From positions 62,001 through 126,000 of the forward strand of contig CAUEFI010000002.1 of the NCBI GenBank assembly GCA_958477305.1: a DNA stretch of 64,000 nucleotides, in the 5' to 3' direction. Each line of letters begins with the position of its first letter. Position 1 is the first letter of the stretch. The DNA comes from HGM12998 sp900756495. Its GTDB lineage: Bacteria; Bacillota; Clostridia; Oscillospirales; Oscillospiraceae. Shown here in pieces: positions 48,976 to 58,327 of this stretch. The translations under genes were made by a program, and so were the position numbers. Under the pieces are notes generated by a model. The model worked only from the letters and a program-made list of their open reading frames with translations. It did not search any database and had not been told where the DNA came from.

Positions 48976-49653
48976 CAGTCTGTCGAGAAACCCGGTCTAC
49001 ACTTCATGCGCAGACCGGGTTTCTGGCAAAAAACAAATGAAAGAGTAGAGATAGGGCGGAAGGAGAGTTCTCCATTCAGAGCCATCTGGCCAGTTTTTTA
49101 GGTTAATAGTTGGTACTCCGGGCAGATTATACAGTCGTAGTATTCATCATAAACAAACTTCCACCATTCGTGGCCGCCCTTCATGGTCTGAGGCCGCTTG
49201 TGTTCTCCCTTTACAAATAAGCCGCTGTCCGGATCAGTTGCGCTCCGGGTTGCCCTACGCAGCTTTTCCTTCTTCTGCCGGGCCAACTTCTTTTTGGAGG
49301 TATTGTCCCTTCGCTTCTTTGCCGGAGCCGGAGGAGCGTCATCGCTGCAAACGGTTTCTTTCCATGGGCCTCCCGGTCTGTGTTTACCTCTTCCATCAGC
49401 TCTTTGGCGTAATGCCTGGAGGCCGCCGGAATCTGGACCTTCACTTGTTTCCTGGTGTTGGCATTGGCCTTAATGTGCGTGCCGTCTATAAAGACTGCCT
49501 TGGGCCAAAGGTATTCCGCCTCCGCCACTTCCTCCAGGATCCAGCGGAATACCCGGTTTACCGTCTCCTCTGTAAACCGGTGCCGGAAATTATAACTCAC
49601 CGTGGAAAAATAATGAAAAAGCCCAGCTTTCGCTGGACTTTTTTGACAGACAG
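48976..49653 (-). mobile_element. Right IS1182-type element remnant
   Basis: Terminal repeats CAGTCTGTCGAGAAA (48976-48990) and TTTTTTGACAGACAG (49639-49653) are imperfect inverted repeats (12/15). The element is only 678 bp, far below a full IS1182 (about 1.6-1.9 kb). The inside is a deleted, frameshifted transposase read on the minus strand. The last 125 bp are nearly identical to the left remnant. Confidence 0.88.
49098..49620 (-). pseudogene. Broken IS1182-family transposase
   Basis: Minus strand: 'FSTVSYNFRHRFTEETVNRV' and 'AVFIDGTHIKANANTRK' (DDE-region Asp) in one frame. After a frameshift comes 'SATDPDSGLFVKGEHKR', then a deletion joins this to 'HEWWKFVYDEYYDCIICPEY'. The N-terminal third and two internal segments are missing. 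Non-functional. Confidence 0.88.
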
Positions 49654-49682
49654 AGGGCCGCCATGAATTTCATGGCAGCCCT
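49654..49682 (+). repeat. 29-base palindrome, right copy of the duplicated IS target
   Basis: 27/29 identical to 43297-43325 and directly next to the outer end of the right IS remnant. It is followed by TTTTTGTC, so in the uninterrupted chromosome it was most likely a rho-independent terminator for plus-strand transcription. Confidence 0.85.
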
Positions 49683-49770
49683 TTTTGTCGGATTGCACCA
49701 CCTGCTTGACACCTTGGCTCAAAATAGGATAAGATAAGTTGTTAAATTATGTACAGTGAGGGAAATGTCC

Positions 49771-51756
49771 ATGGCGAAAGCAAGCAAAGGCTACGGCAAT
49801 GAGTCCATCTCCGCCCTGAAGGGGGCCGATCGGGTGCGCAAACGCCCCGGCGTTATCTTTGGATCCGACGGGTTGGACGGCTGCCAGCATGCCGTCTTTG
49901 AAATTCTCTCCAACGCCATCGACGAGGCTCGGGAGGGGCACGGCAGTTTGATCACCGTTACCCGATATGAGGACTTGTCCATTGAGGTGGAGGATTTTGG
50001 GCGGGGCTGCCCGGTGGACTGGAACGAGAAGGAGCAAAAGTACAACTGGGAGCTTGTCTTCTGCGAACTCTACGCCGGAGGCAAATACAACAACTCAGAC
50101 GGCGACAACTATGAATACTCTCTGGGTCTCAACGGCTTGGGCTCCTGCGCCACGCAGTATGCCAGCGAGTATTTTGACGCGGTTATCCACCGGGATGGCT
50201 TTGAGTATACCCTTCACTTCGAGAAGGGTGAAAATGTGGGCGGCCTAAAGAAGATCCCCTACGCTGGAAAGAGAACCGGTTCCAAGTTCCGCTGGAAACC
50301 CGACCTGGAAGTCTTTACTGATATTCATATTCCCCTGTCCTACTATCAGGACGTGCTCAAGCGCCAGGCGGTAGTCAATGCCGGCATTACCTTCCGTCTC
50401 CGCAACCAAATAGGAGGCCGGTTTGAAACTGTCGATTTCAAATATGAAAACGGTATTGTGGACTACGTGCGGGAGCTGGCCGGGGAGCACTCCCTTACCG
50501 CCCCCGTGTTCTGGCAGACCGAACGAAAGGGCCGTGACCGCGAGGACAAGCCGGAATACAAGGTCAAGTTAAGTGTTTCCTTCTGCTTTTCCAACACGGT
50601 ACAGGTTGTGGAACATTATCACAATTCCTCCTGGCTGGAGCACGGCGGCTCTCCGGAACGGGCGGTGAAGTCGGCCTTTGTGTCCGCCATTGACGGATAT
50701 CTCAAAGGGCAGGGCAAGTACCAGAAGAACGAGAGCAAGCTCACCTGGAATGACGTACAGGACTGTCTGGTCCTGGTCTCCAACAATTTTTCCACCCAAA
50801 CCAGCTACGAAAATCAGACCAAGAAGGCTATTAACAATAAGTTTATCCAGGAATCCATGACCGACTTCCTCAAGAGCCAGATGGAGGTCTATTTCATTGA
50901 GAATCCTTTTGACGCCCAGAAGATTGCCGAGCAGGTCCTCATCAATAAGCGCTCCCGAGAGTCTGCGGAGAAGGCCCGGCTCAACATCAAGAAAAAACTC
51001 TCCGGAACACTTGACATCTCCAACCGTGTACAAAAATTTGTGGACTGCCGCACCCGGGATATCAGCCGCCGGGAGCTCTATATTGTAGAGGGTGATTCGG
51101 CAATGGGCTCCGTCAAGCTTTCTCGGGACGCCGAGTTTCAGGGCATCATGCCGGTCCGGGGCAAAATTCTCAACTGCCTTAAGGCTGACTATGGAAAGAT
51201 TTTCAAGAGTGAGATCATCACCGACCTGCTGAAGGTGCTCGGTTGCGGTGTGGAGGTCAGCGACAAGCGGGCCAAGGACATGTCCGCCTTTGATCTCTCC
51301 AGCCTGCGCTGGAACAAAGTGGTCATCTGTACCGACGCCGATGTGGACGGCTTTCAGATCCGCACACTCATTCTCACTATGCTCTACCGCCTTACCCCCA
51401 CGCTGATCCAGGAGGGATACGTCTATATCGCCGAGTCGCCCCTCTATGAGATTAATTATAAAGAGAAGACTTGGTTTGCCTACTCAGATAAAGAGAAAAA
51501 CGATATTCTCGCTGAGATTGGCGCTGGAAAAAAGGTGAGTGTACAGCGCTCCAAGGGGCTGGGCGAGAATGAGCCCGATATGATGTGGCTTACTACCATG
51601 AACCCGGAGACGAGGCGTCTGATCAAGGTGATGCCCGAGGACGTGGAAAATACCGCCGCCGTTTTTGACCTGCTCCTGGGAGATAACCTCCAGGGCCGCA
51701 AAAACCACATTGCGGAGAATGGTTATAAATATCTGGAACTGGCGGACATCTCCTGA
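49771..51756 (+). CDS. parE: DNA topoisomerase IV/gyrase-type subunit B
   Basis: 661 residues from ATG 49771 after GAGGGAAATGTCC. GHKL ATPase: 'ILSNAIDEAREGHG', 'EDFGRGCPVDW', 'LGLNGLGSCATQ'. TOPRIM: 'IVEGDSAMGSVKLSRD' and 'ICTDADVDGFQIRTL'. With the A subunit downstream it makes a type IIA topoisomerase. The TOPRIM sequence 'EGDSAMGS' departs from the usual EGDSAGGS, as in a divergent clostridial branch. gyrB versus parE cannot be settled here; I use parE because of pairing and divergence. Confidence 0.9.
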   Translation: MAKASKGYGNESISALKGADRVRKRPGVIFGSDGLDGCQHAVFEILSNAIDEAREGHGSLITVTRYEDLSIEVEDFGRGCPVDWNEKEQKYNWELVFCELYAGGKYNNSDGDNYEYSLGLNGLGSCATQYASEYFDAVIHRDGFEYTLHFEKGENVGGLKKIPYAGKRTGSKFRWKPDLEVFTDIHIPLSYYQDVLKRQAVVNAGITFRLRNQIGGRFETVDFKYENGIVDYVRELAGEHSLTAPVFWQTERKGRDREDKPEYKVKLSVSFCFSNTVQVVEHYHNSSWLEHGGSPERAVKSAFVSAIDGYLKGQGKYQKNESKLTWNDVQDCLVLVSNNFSTQTSYENQTKKAINNKFIQESMTDFLKSQMEVYFIENPFDAQKIAEQVLINKRSRESAEKARLNIKKKLSGTLDISNRVQKFVDCRTRDISRRELYIVEGDSAMGSVKLSRDAEFQGIMPVRGKILNCLKADYGKIFKSEIITDLLKVLGCGVEVSDKRAKDMSAFDLSSLRWNKVVICTDADVDGFQIRTLILTMLYRLTPTLIQEGYVYIAESPLYEINYKEKTWFAYSDKEKNDILAEIGAGKKVSVQRSKGLGENEPDMMWLTTMNPETRRLIKVMPEDVENTAAVFDLLLGDNLQGRKNHIAENGYKYLELADIS

Positions 51757-51790
51757 TGCAGCCGCAGTCCATGGGAAGGAGCGCCCGCCT

Positions 51791-52732
51791 ATGGAAAAAA
51801 GAGAAGACCTGATCGAAGCGCTTACCACCTGTCAGGAGCGCTTTCACATTGCTCTGAAGGCTGCTCAGATCTGTGTATTTGAAGTCGATCTCACACATCA
51901 GCGCTATACTTTTTTTGAAAATGCCGAGGCTATTTATGGAAAATCCGGCGCACAGATTTTGTCGGAGGTACACGCCTTTTCTGCTCTCCCGCCTGAGGAA
52001 TACCAGGCCAGCGTCTCCGCCTATTTTGCCCATCCCGACGATCAGCTTCCCATCGCCCGTGCGTTTCACTCTGTGCTCCAAGGAAATCCTGCCAGCTACT
52101 ATGCCCGCATGAGGGCCGGCGATACCGAATATGTCTGGTGTAAAGTGGATGTCGTTCCAATCATCGAAGAGGGTATCCCGGCGCGCATGATAGGGGTCGT
52201 GTCTCAGATGGATCAGATGCTTCGTCAGGTTGAAACCTATCGTATCCAGGCCGAACAGGACGCCCTGACCGGTCTTTGGAACCGGCAGGGCACAGAGGCC
52301 CGTATCACATCTCTGCTGGCAGATGCATCGTGGGTTCTTCTCCTCATCGATTTGGACGGCTTTAAACAGATCAACGACACCAGGGGACATCTTTCAGGAG
52401 ATGATATCCTGCAGCGCTTCGCCCAGGCCCTGCGCCATGTGTTTGCCGGCGCACCGGTGATAGGCCGGTGGGGCGGGGATGAGTTCATTGTTCTGCTTCC
52501 CCAGTCCGCCGGCGGCACGCCTCCTACAACCATGCTGAATCATCTTCTGAGGGAGGCATTTCAGGCGTGCGGTGTCACCGTCAGCATCGGCGCAGCCCTG
52601 TGCCCCCAGCAGGGCACCTCCTTTCTCAGTCTCTTTCGTCTGGCCGATCAGGCGCTCTATCAGGCAAAAGGCCTGAAAAACACCTATCGAATCTATGACG
52701 CAGGAGACTTCCTCCGTCACCCGGTCAACTGA
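51791..52732 (+). CDS. PAS-GGDEF diguanylate cyclase
   Basis: 313 residues from ATG 51791 after GGAAGGAG. A PAS-like sensor domain (about 15-140) and a GGDEF domain (about 153-310) with 'DALTGLWNR', 'LIDLDGFKQINDTRGH' and the active site 'GRWGGDEF' (228-232). It makes cyclic di-GMP from two GTP. There is no RxxD inhibitory site ahead of GGDEF ('AGAPVIG' instead), so product inhibition is probably absent. No transmembrane segment. It sits between the two topoisomerase genes, 34 and 28 bases from them. Confidence 0.9.
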   Translation: MEKREDLIEALTTCQERFHIALKAAQICVFEVDLTHQRYTFFENAEAIYGKSGAQILSEVHAFSALPPEEYQASVSAYFAHPDDQLPIARAFHSVLQGNPASYYARMRAGDTEYVWCKVDVVPIIEEGIPARMIGVVSQMDQMLRQVETYRIQAEQDALTGLWNRQGTEARITSLLADASWVLLLIDLDGFKQINDTRGHLSGDDILQRFAQALRHVFAGAPVIGRWGGDEFIVLLPQSAGGTPPTTMLNHLLREAFQACGVTVSIGAALCPQQGTSFLSLFRLADQALYQAKGLKNTYRIYDAGDFLRHPVN

Positions 52733-52760
52733 TTATTGATTATAATAAGGACTGATACCA

Positions 52761-55010
52761 ATGGCTAAGAAAAAGTCCCCGGACGAGGGGATGAAAAAGG
52801 TCAACAATCCCAACGTCATGGGTCTGCGGCCCGAGGTGCTGGAGCAGCCCATCACCGAGACGCTGGAGATCAACTATATGCCCTATGCCATGAGCGTTAT
52901 CGTCTCCCGGGCCATCCCGGAGATCGACGGCTTTAAGCCCTCCCACCGCAAGCTGCTGTACACCATGTATACCATGAAGCTGTTGGGCGGATCCCGAACC
53001 AAGAGCGCCAACATCGTCGGGCAGACCATGAAGCTCAACCCCCATGGCGACGCCGCCATCTACGACACCATGGTCCGTCTCTCACGGGGCTACGGAGCCC
53101 TGCTTCACCCCTTAGTGGATTCCAAGGGCAACTTCGGTAAGGTCTACTCCCGGGATATGGCCTGGGCGGCCAGCCGGTATACCGAGGCCCGTCTGGATCC
53201 CATCTGTGCAGAACTGTTCGCGGGTATTGACCAGGACACGGTAGATTTTGTCCCCAACTATGACGGCTCTCTTCTGGAGCCCACCCTGCTGCCCACTACC
53301 TTTCCCAATGTGCTGGTCAGCGCAAACCAGGGTATTGCCGTCGGTATGGCCTCCAATTTGTGTGGCTTCAATCTTGGAGAGGTCTGTGACGCCACGGTGG
53401 CATATTTGAAAGACCCCGGCGTAGACCTGCTTTCTATTCTCAAGGCCCCGGACTTTCCCACGGGCGGCGAGCTTCTCTATGACGAGCGGATTCTGCGGGA
53501 GATCTACCGCACCGGCCGCGGCTCTTTCCAGGTCCGCGCCAAATGGCGTTATGTGAAAAGCGAGAATGTGATTGAGGTATATGAGATCCCTTACTCCACC
53601 ACGGTAGAGGCTATCATGGACAAGGTAGCCGAGCTCATCAAGGCGGGCAAGGCAAAAGAGATTGCCGATATGCGGGACGAGACTGACCTGAACGGACTCA
53701 AGCTCACCATTGATCTCAAACGGGGCACCGATCCGGACAAACTGATGGCCCGCCTTTTCCGCACCACCCCGCTCCAGGACTCCTTCCCCTGCAACTTTAA
53801 TATTCTCATTGCCGGAATGCCCCGTGTTATGGGGGTAGGAGAGCTTCTGGAGGAGTGGTGCGCCTGGCGGATGGACGGCGTGCGTCGGCGAACCTACTTC
53901 ATCATGAAAAAGAAGCAGGAGAAGCTGCACCTCCTCAAAGGCCTGAAGCGGATCCTCCTGGACATCGACCGGGCCATCAAAACAATCCGGGAGACCGAGG
54001 AGGATGCCGAGGTTATCCCCAACCTGATGATTGGCTTCGGCATTGACGAAGTTCAGGCTGAATACGTAGCGGAAATCAAGCTGCGCAACATCAACAAGGA
54101 GTATATCTTAAAGCGCATTGAGGAAACCTCTACCTTGGAAGAGGAAATCTCCGATCTGCAGGATATTGTCAACAAGCCCGAGCGGATTAAAGCTATCATA
54201 ACCGCCGAGCTGGAGGGGGTAAAAAAGAAATACGCCCTTCCCCGCCGGACCGGGATTGTCTACGAGCACCAGATCGCCGCCGAGCCCGAGGCAGCAGAAG
54301 AGATCCCCGACTATCCCGTCCATGTCTTCCTCTCCAAAGAGGGCTATTTCAAAAAAATCACTCCGCAGTCCCTGCGTATGAGCGGCGAGCAAAAATATAA
54401 AGAGGGGGATGGGCCTTTCCTCCAGTGGGAGTGCTCCAACCGGGATGAACTGCTGGTTTTCACTGACAAACAGCAGTGCTATAAGGCCCGTCTTGCCGAT
54501 TTTGACGACGCCAAAGCCAGCATTTTAGGCGACTATCTGCCCACCAAGCTGGATATGGAGCCCGGCGAGAATGTGCTGTGGGCCTGCATAACCTCCGATT
54601 ATTCCGGCAACCTGCTCTTCTTTTTTGAGAATGGCAAAGCCGCTCGGGTGGAGCTCTCAGCCTATCAGACCCAAACCCGGCGCAAAAAGCTTACCGGAGC
54701 ATACAGCGACAAGTCTCCCCTGGTCTCCGCTGTTTATCTCCGGGAGGACGTGGAGCTGGCAGTGGCCTCTACGGAGGGGCGCTGTCTTGTCTTTCACAGC
54801 GCCTCCCTGAATCCCAAAAGTACTCGCTCCACGCAGGGCGTCAATGTTATGACGCTCAAGCCCAAGTACAAGGTGGCTTGGGCCAGACCGTTGGAGCAGA
54901 CCACTATCGTCAATGCCGCCCGATACCGGGCCCGGACCCTTCCTGTGGCCGGTTCCCTGCTGAAGGAGGAGGACCGCGGGGAGAAGCAGATCTCCCTGCT
55001 GGACGACTAA
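52761..55010 (+). CDS. parC: DNA topoisomerase IV/gyrase-type subunit A
   Basis: 749 residues. The DNA-cleaving Tyr lies in 'AWAASRYTEARL'; 'YAMSVIVSRAIPEIDGFKPS' and 'NPHGDAAIYDTMVRL' are class signatures. The C-terminal region (about 510-749) is a beta-pinwheel with degenerate blades and no clear GyrA box. Partner of the B subunit upstream. A parC assignment is favoured by the missing GyrA box. Confidence 0.92.
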   Translation: MAKKKSPDEGMKKVNNPNVMGLRPEVLEQPITETLEINYMPYAMSVIVSRAIPEIDGFKPSHRKLLYTMYTMKLLGGSRTKSANIVGQTMKLNPHGDAAIYDTMVRLSRGYGALLHPLVDSKGNFGKVYSRDMAWAASRYTEARLDPICAELFAGIDQDTVDFVPNYDGSLLEPTLLPTTFPNVLVSANQGIAVGMASNLCGFNLGEVCDATVAYLKDPGVDLLSILKAPDFPTGGELLYDERILREIYRTGRGSFQVRAKWRYVKSENVIEVYEIPYSTTVEAIMDKVAELIKAGKAKEIADMRDETDLNGLKLTIDLKRGTDPDKLMARLFRTTPLQDSFPCNFNILIAGMPRVMGVGELLEEWCAWRMDGVRRRTYFIMKKKQEKLHLLKGLKRILLDIDRAIKTIRETEEDAEVIPNLMIGFGIDEVQAEYVAEIKLRNINKEYILKRIEETSTLEEEISDLQDIVNKPERIKAIITAELEGVKKKYALPRRTGIVYEHQIAAEPEAAEEIPDYPVHVFLSKEGYFKKITPQSLRMSGEQKYKEGDGPFLQWECSNRDELLVFTDKQQCYKARLADFDDAKASILGDYLPTKLDMEPGENVLWACITSDYSGNLLFFFENGKAARVELSAYQTQTRRKKLTGAYSDKSPLVSAVYLREDVELAVASTEGRCLVFHSASLNPKSTRSTQGVNVMTLKPKYKVAWARPLEQTTIVNAARYRARTLPVAGSLLKEEDRGEKQISLLDD

Positions 55011-55023
55011 AGAGAGGAATTCT

Positions 55024-55896
55024 ATGAAGCAGCGCTCTTTTTTCCATGCCGTTGTGCCCTATTTGTGGATCGCCCTTGCCTCTGCCATCTATGCACTGGG
55101 CTTCTGCTGGTGCTATGAGCCCAACCAGATCGGCTTTGGGGGTATCACCGGCGTAGGCCAGATCATCAACCACTTTCTGCCTTGGGCTCCAATAGGCGTG
55201 GTTGTAATCATTCTCAATGTCCCGCTGTTCCTGCTCGGCTGGAAATTTATTGGGGGCCGCCTTCTGGTCACCTCCCTCTTTGCCATGGCCGTGTCTTCCA
55301 TTTTTATCGACCTCATTGCAGCCGTTCACACCTTCCAGCCCATGGAGCCTCTGCTGGGCTGCATATTCGGCGGCGTACTCATGGGCGGCTCCCTGGGCAT
55401 TGTGTTTCTCCAGGGGGCGACTACAGGAGGCACCGACCTTATTGCCCGGCTTATGAAGCTCAAACTGGCCTGGCTGCCGATGGGCAAGCTGCTGCTGATT
55501 ATCGACCTGCTGGTCATTGTGGCGGTAGCCGTCTCCTTCCGCAATTTCTCCAGCGCCCTATATGGCTTGGTGGCCCTCTATATCTCCACCATTGTCATGG
55601 ATGGCGTTCTGTATGGTCTGGACAATGCGCGGGTAGCCTATATCATCAGCGACAAATACCAGGCTATTACCGATGCCATTATCCACGATATGGACCGCGG
55701 CGTCACCATCCTCCACGGCGAGGGCGCCTGGTCGGGAGCTGAGAAGCGGGTCCTGCTGGTAGCCTTTAAGCAGCGGCAGATCGTTGCTCTTAAGCGTACT
55801 GTTAAGGAGATCGATCCCACCGCGTTTCTCATCGTCTGCGAAGCCCATGAAGTACTGGGAGACGGCTTTCGGGAATATAAGCAAAACGACATTTAA
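55024..55896 (+). CDS. YitT family membrane protein (DUF161/DUF2179)
   Basis: 290 residues: five to six transmembrane helices (about 10-180), with 'GGITGVGQIINHF' and 'QGATTGGTDLIARL' as the repeated YitT signature, then a cytoplasmic DUF2179 domain (about 215-285, 'RGVTILHGEGAWSGAEKRV'). Function in the family is unknown; transport or regulation has been proposed. 13 bases after parC, so co-transcribed. Confidence 0.92.
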   Translation: MKQRSFFHAVVPYLWIALASAIYALGFCWCYEPNQIGFGGITGVGQIINHFLPWAPIGVVVIILNVPLFLLGWKFIGGRLLVTSLFAMAVSSIFIDLIAAVHTFQPMEPLLGCIFGGVLMGGSLGIVFLQGATTGGTDLIARLMKLKLAWLPMGKLLLIIDLLVIVAVAVSFRNFSSALYGLVALYISTIVMDGVLYGLDNARVAYIISDKYQAITDAIIHDMDRGVTILHGEGAWSGAEKRVLLVAFKQRQIVALKRTVKEIDPTAFLIVCEAHEVLGDGFREYKQNDI

Positions 55897-55939
55897 ATCT
55901 TTCGGCATCGTGTATTTTGTGTAACGAGGAGGAGTTTCC

Positions 55940-56530
55940 ATGCCCGGATATGAAGCGCTTCGCATTAATCTGGAGCGGCGCGGCTTTGAGACCTCATTCT
56001 TTGCCACCGCAGCGGAGGCCTGCGACTATTTAAATCAAAAAATTGACGGCAAAACCGTTGGCATCGGCGGAACACAGACTGTGGTACAGATGGGCCTGGG
56101 CGAACGGCTTTCCGCCCACAACACCGTCCATAGTCACTGGATGGGCGGCAGTATGGAACAGGCGGCCTCCGCCCAAGTTTATCTCTGTTCGGTCAACGGC
56201 TTGGCCGAGACGGGTGAAATCATCAACATCGACGGCACCGGCAACCGGGTGGCTTCTACCATTTACGGTCACGACGAGGTCTATCTGATTGTCGGGAAAA
56301 ATAAAATTGCCCCTGACTATGACGCCGCCCTCTGGCGGGCCCGAAACATCGCCTCCCCCAAGAATGCCCGGCGCCTTCAGAGAAATACCCCCTGCGCCCT
56401 TCACGCGGACAAGTGTTACGACTGTGCCAGTCCTGACCGCATCTGCAATGCCCTGGTGGTTTTTTGGTGCAAGCCAGGGGGCGTGGGACGCTGCGAGGTT
56501 GTGCTGGTGGATGAGGAATTGGGGTACTAA
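55940..56530 (+). CDS. LUD domain protein (LutC-like)
   Basis: 196 residues. LUD-domain signatures: 'GKTVGIGGTQTVVQMGL', 'LCSVNGLAETGEIINIDGTG', 'YLIVGKNKI' and a C-terminal Cys cluster 'CYDCASPDRICNAL'. LUD proteins take part in lactate/2-hydroxyacid oxidation (LutABC), but no lutA/B is nearby. Stand-alone copies are common in Clostridia with unknown function. Start ATG 55940 after GAGGAGG. Confidence 0.9.
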   Translation: MPGYEALRINLERRGFETSFFATAAEACDYLNQKIDGKTVGIGGTQTVVQMGLGERLSAHNTVHSHWMGGSMEQAASAQVYLCSVNGLAETGEIINIDGTGNRVASTIYGHDEVYLIVGKNKIAPDYDAALWRARNIASPKNARRLQRNTPCALHADKCYDCASPDRICNALVVFWCKPGGVGRCEVVLVDEELGY

Positions 56531-56551
56531 ATACATAGGGGGGGCCTGCCC

Positions 56552-57694
56552 GTGAAAACCCGCATCCTGGCGCTCACCTTGGCAGTCCTTCTGCTGCTGC
56601 CCGGGTGTTCTGCTATGCTCAATCGGGACTACCAAGTGGTCTATCCGCACCCGGAACTTCCCTCCACCGAAGAGGATTCATCGGTTATCCGGGTAGAGAC
56701 CTATCAGCAGCTGGTCAACGCAGTTCTCTACTTTGTGGAACAGAGTGTAGAGCACGGGGTGGTCCGGCTGGTCAACTATGCCCAGGATGTGGAGGCCGAT
56801 TTGAACCGCGCCTGCCTGGAAGTTGCCAAGGACGACCCGCTGGGCGCCTATGCCGTAGACTTTATCAAACACGACTACACCCGGGTTGTTGCCACCTATG
56901 AAGCCAACATTTATATCACTTACCGCCGCACGGCAGAGCAGATGCGCGCCCTGGTCAATGTGACCGGGAGCAGTGCAATCCGAGAGGAACTGCGGGAGGC
57001 CCTGGAGACGTTCTCTCCTGAGGTGGCCCTGCGGGTGGCCTATTTTGCTGAAGATGAGGACTATATCTGTTCTCTGGTGCGCCAAGCCTATTACGATACC
57101 CCCGCCGCCGCGATGGGAATGCCGGAATTTACGGTTTCCCTCTATCCGGACGAGGGCAGTCAGCGCATTGTGGAGATTGTACTGACCTATCCCGAGGAGC
57201 AGACCGCCCTGCTCCAAAAGCAGAGCGACACCTTAGCCGCCGCCCAACAGCTTACCGGCCCCTATGTTGGGCTCAGCGATCCGCAGGAGAGGCTTACCGC
57301 TTTGTTGAGCACGCTTCCTGTGTCGCTTTCCCCTGTTGCCGGACCTGGCCCCTCCACCGCCTGGGATGCGCTGGTAGGAGGTGCTGCAGACGACGAGGGG
57401 CTGGCTCTTGCCCTTCATCTGCTGTGCGACCTCATTGATGTGGACTGTACGGTTACCGAGGGAACGCTTCATGGTGAACCGCACTTTTGGAACACCTTGA
57501 CCGCAGGCACTTACGAATACCGCCATATTGATCTCAGCGGGGAGAACCCCAGCCAGATCTGTTCCGACGCTGAGATGGCTGAACAAGGCTATATCTGGCC
57601 AGGCGGGGAAACTGCTGATGCTCCGGGCACAGCTGGGGAGCCGACAGCCGATATTTATGCCGATTCGGAATCTCCCAATTACCTTTTGGACTGA
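56552..57694 (+). CDS. Putative lipoprotein of unknown function
   Basis: 380 residues from GTG 56552 after AGGGGGGGCCTGCCC. Signal peptide with lipobox LPGC (Cys19). About 40-220 is a helix-rich region ('VRVAYFAEDEDYICSLVRQA'), and a C-terminal part (260-345) contains 'LALALHLLCDLIDVDCTV', reminiscent of transglutaminase-like folds in spacing but with no convincing catalytic triad. Ends in an acidic, low-complexity tail. Last gene of the parE-parC run. Surface protein, function unknown. Confidence 0.8.
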   Translation: MKTRILALTLAVLLLLPGCSAMLNRDYQVVYPHPELPSTEEDSSVIRVETYQQLVNAVLYFVEQSVEHGVVRLVNYAQDVEADLNRACLEVAKDDPLGAYAVDFIKHDYTRVVATYEANIYITYRRTAEQMRALVNVTGSSAIREELREALETFSPEVALRVAYFAEDEDYICSLVRQAYYDTPAAAMGMPEFTVSLYPDEGSQRIVEIVLTYPEEQTALLQKQSDTLAAAQQLTGPYVGLSDPQERLTALLSTLPVSLSPVAGPGPSTAWDALVGGAADDEGLALALHLLCDLIDVDCTVTEGTLHGEPHFWNTLTAGTYEYRHIDLSGENPSQICSDAEMAEQGYIWPGGETADAPGTAGEPTADIYADSESPNYLLD

Positions 57695-57709
57695 TTTAGT
57701 CAACAAACA

Positions 57710-57741
57710 ACCTCCCTACGTCATTTTCACGAAGGGAGGTG
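57710..57741 (+). terminator. Weak hairpin behind the lipoprotein gene
   Basis: ACCTCCCT (57710-57717) pairs with AGGGAGGT (57733-57740) round a 15-base loop; the tail is only GCTCCTTT. A plausible but weak terminator. Confidence 0.4.
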
Positions 57742-57805
57742 CTCCTTTACACGAACAGCCCGATAAACCGAAAGTTTCGTATGCCAACAAATTGCCTTTG
57801 TTTTA

Positions 57806-58327
57806 TTAAATCTTCTGAATTTCTTTGCCTGTTACATTCTTTAAGAACTCACGGAATTCTTCGATAGTGCCGCCCGTAATGCTATTTTTATTGTATACTT
57901 GTGCGTGGCTTTGACTAAATACAAATACAAAGAAATTATCCGTCTCTGCAAGCAATATAATGGTGTTGTACTTAAACTCTGAACTACCAAGTTCTGCTTC
58001 TGAATGATAGCCATCTGCATGGAATGTTACCGTTGCTTTTTCTAACCCTGGCAACATTCTTTTTCTTGCTACATATCCGTTGATCTTATCTTCAAAAATC
58101 AAAGTAAATAAGAGGATTGCAGCAATAATCCAAGTGATAATCGTCCTAAAATTAATCACAAATTCTTTATCTCCAAGAGGCAATGTAAGTAAAAATGCAA
58201 GTATAATGACAATCACAGCAAAAATATGTGAGCGACGACTTTTCTTTTTTCGTGCCGTCTTTCTGATTGCCTTTGCCATAATGGTTGTTGCTTCTTGATT
58301 ATACACAGTTTCACACTTAAACTCCAT
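57806..58327 (-). CDS. YcxB-like membrane protein
   Basis: 173 residues from ATG 58327 after GGAGGTGGGCAA. N-terminal domain, a pair of hydrophobic helices (about 36-80), and a C-terminal YcxB-type part with 'ATVTFHADGYHSEAELGSSE', 'YNTIILLAETDNFFVFVF' and 'EEFREFLKNVTGKEI'. YcxB domains occur in small membrane proteins of unknown role. Its GC content is far below the surrounding genes, a sign of horizontal origin. Confidence 0.78.
   Translation of the reverse strand: MEFKCETVYNQEATTIMAKAIRKTARKKKSRRSHIFAVIVIILAFLLTLPLGDKEFVINFRTIITWIIAAILLFTLIFEDKINGYVARKRMLPGLEKATVTFHADGYHSEAELGSSEFKYNTIILLAETDNFFVFVFSQSHAQVYNKNSITGGTIEEFREFLKNVTGKEIQKI

Larger units (their letters stand above)
43326..49653. 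mobile_element. Probable ancient composite transposon bounded by two IS1182 remnants
   Basis: Two same-orientation IS1182-type remnants (43326-43633 and 48976-49653) flank a lysR-symporter-hydrolase module of about 5 kb. The outer ends carry matching terminal repeats (12/15 identical as inverted repeats) and abut 27/29-identical palindromes, as expected of a target duplication. Homologous integration of a circle through a resident IS copy would give the same end product. Both IS copies are decayed, so it is immobile now. Confidence 0.7.

Noticed and set aside
43326..49099. The 125-bp repeats at 43326 and 48976 as a stand-alone MITE
   Set aside because: Both repeats read as the C-terminal end of an IS1182 transposase plus its terminal repeat, so they are ends of IS remnants.
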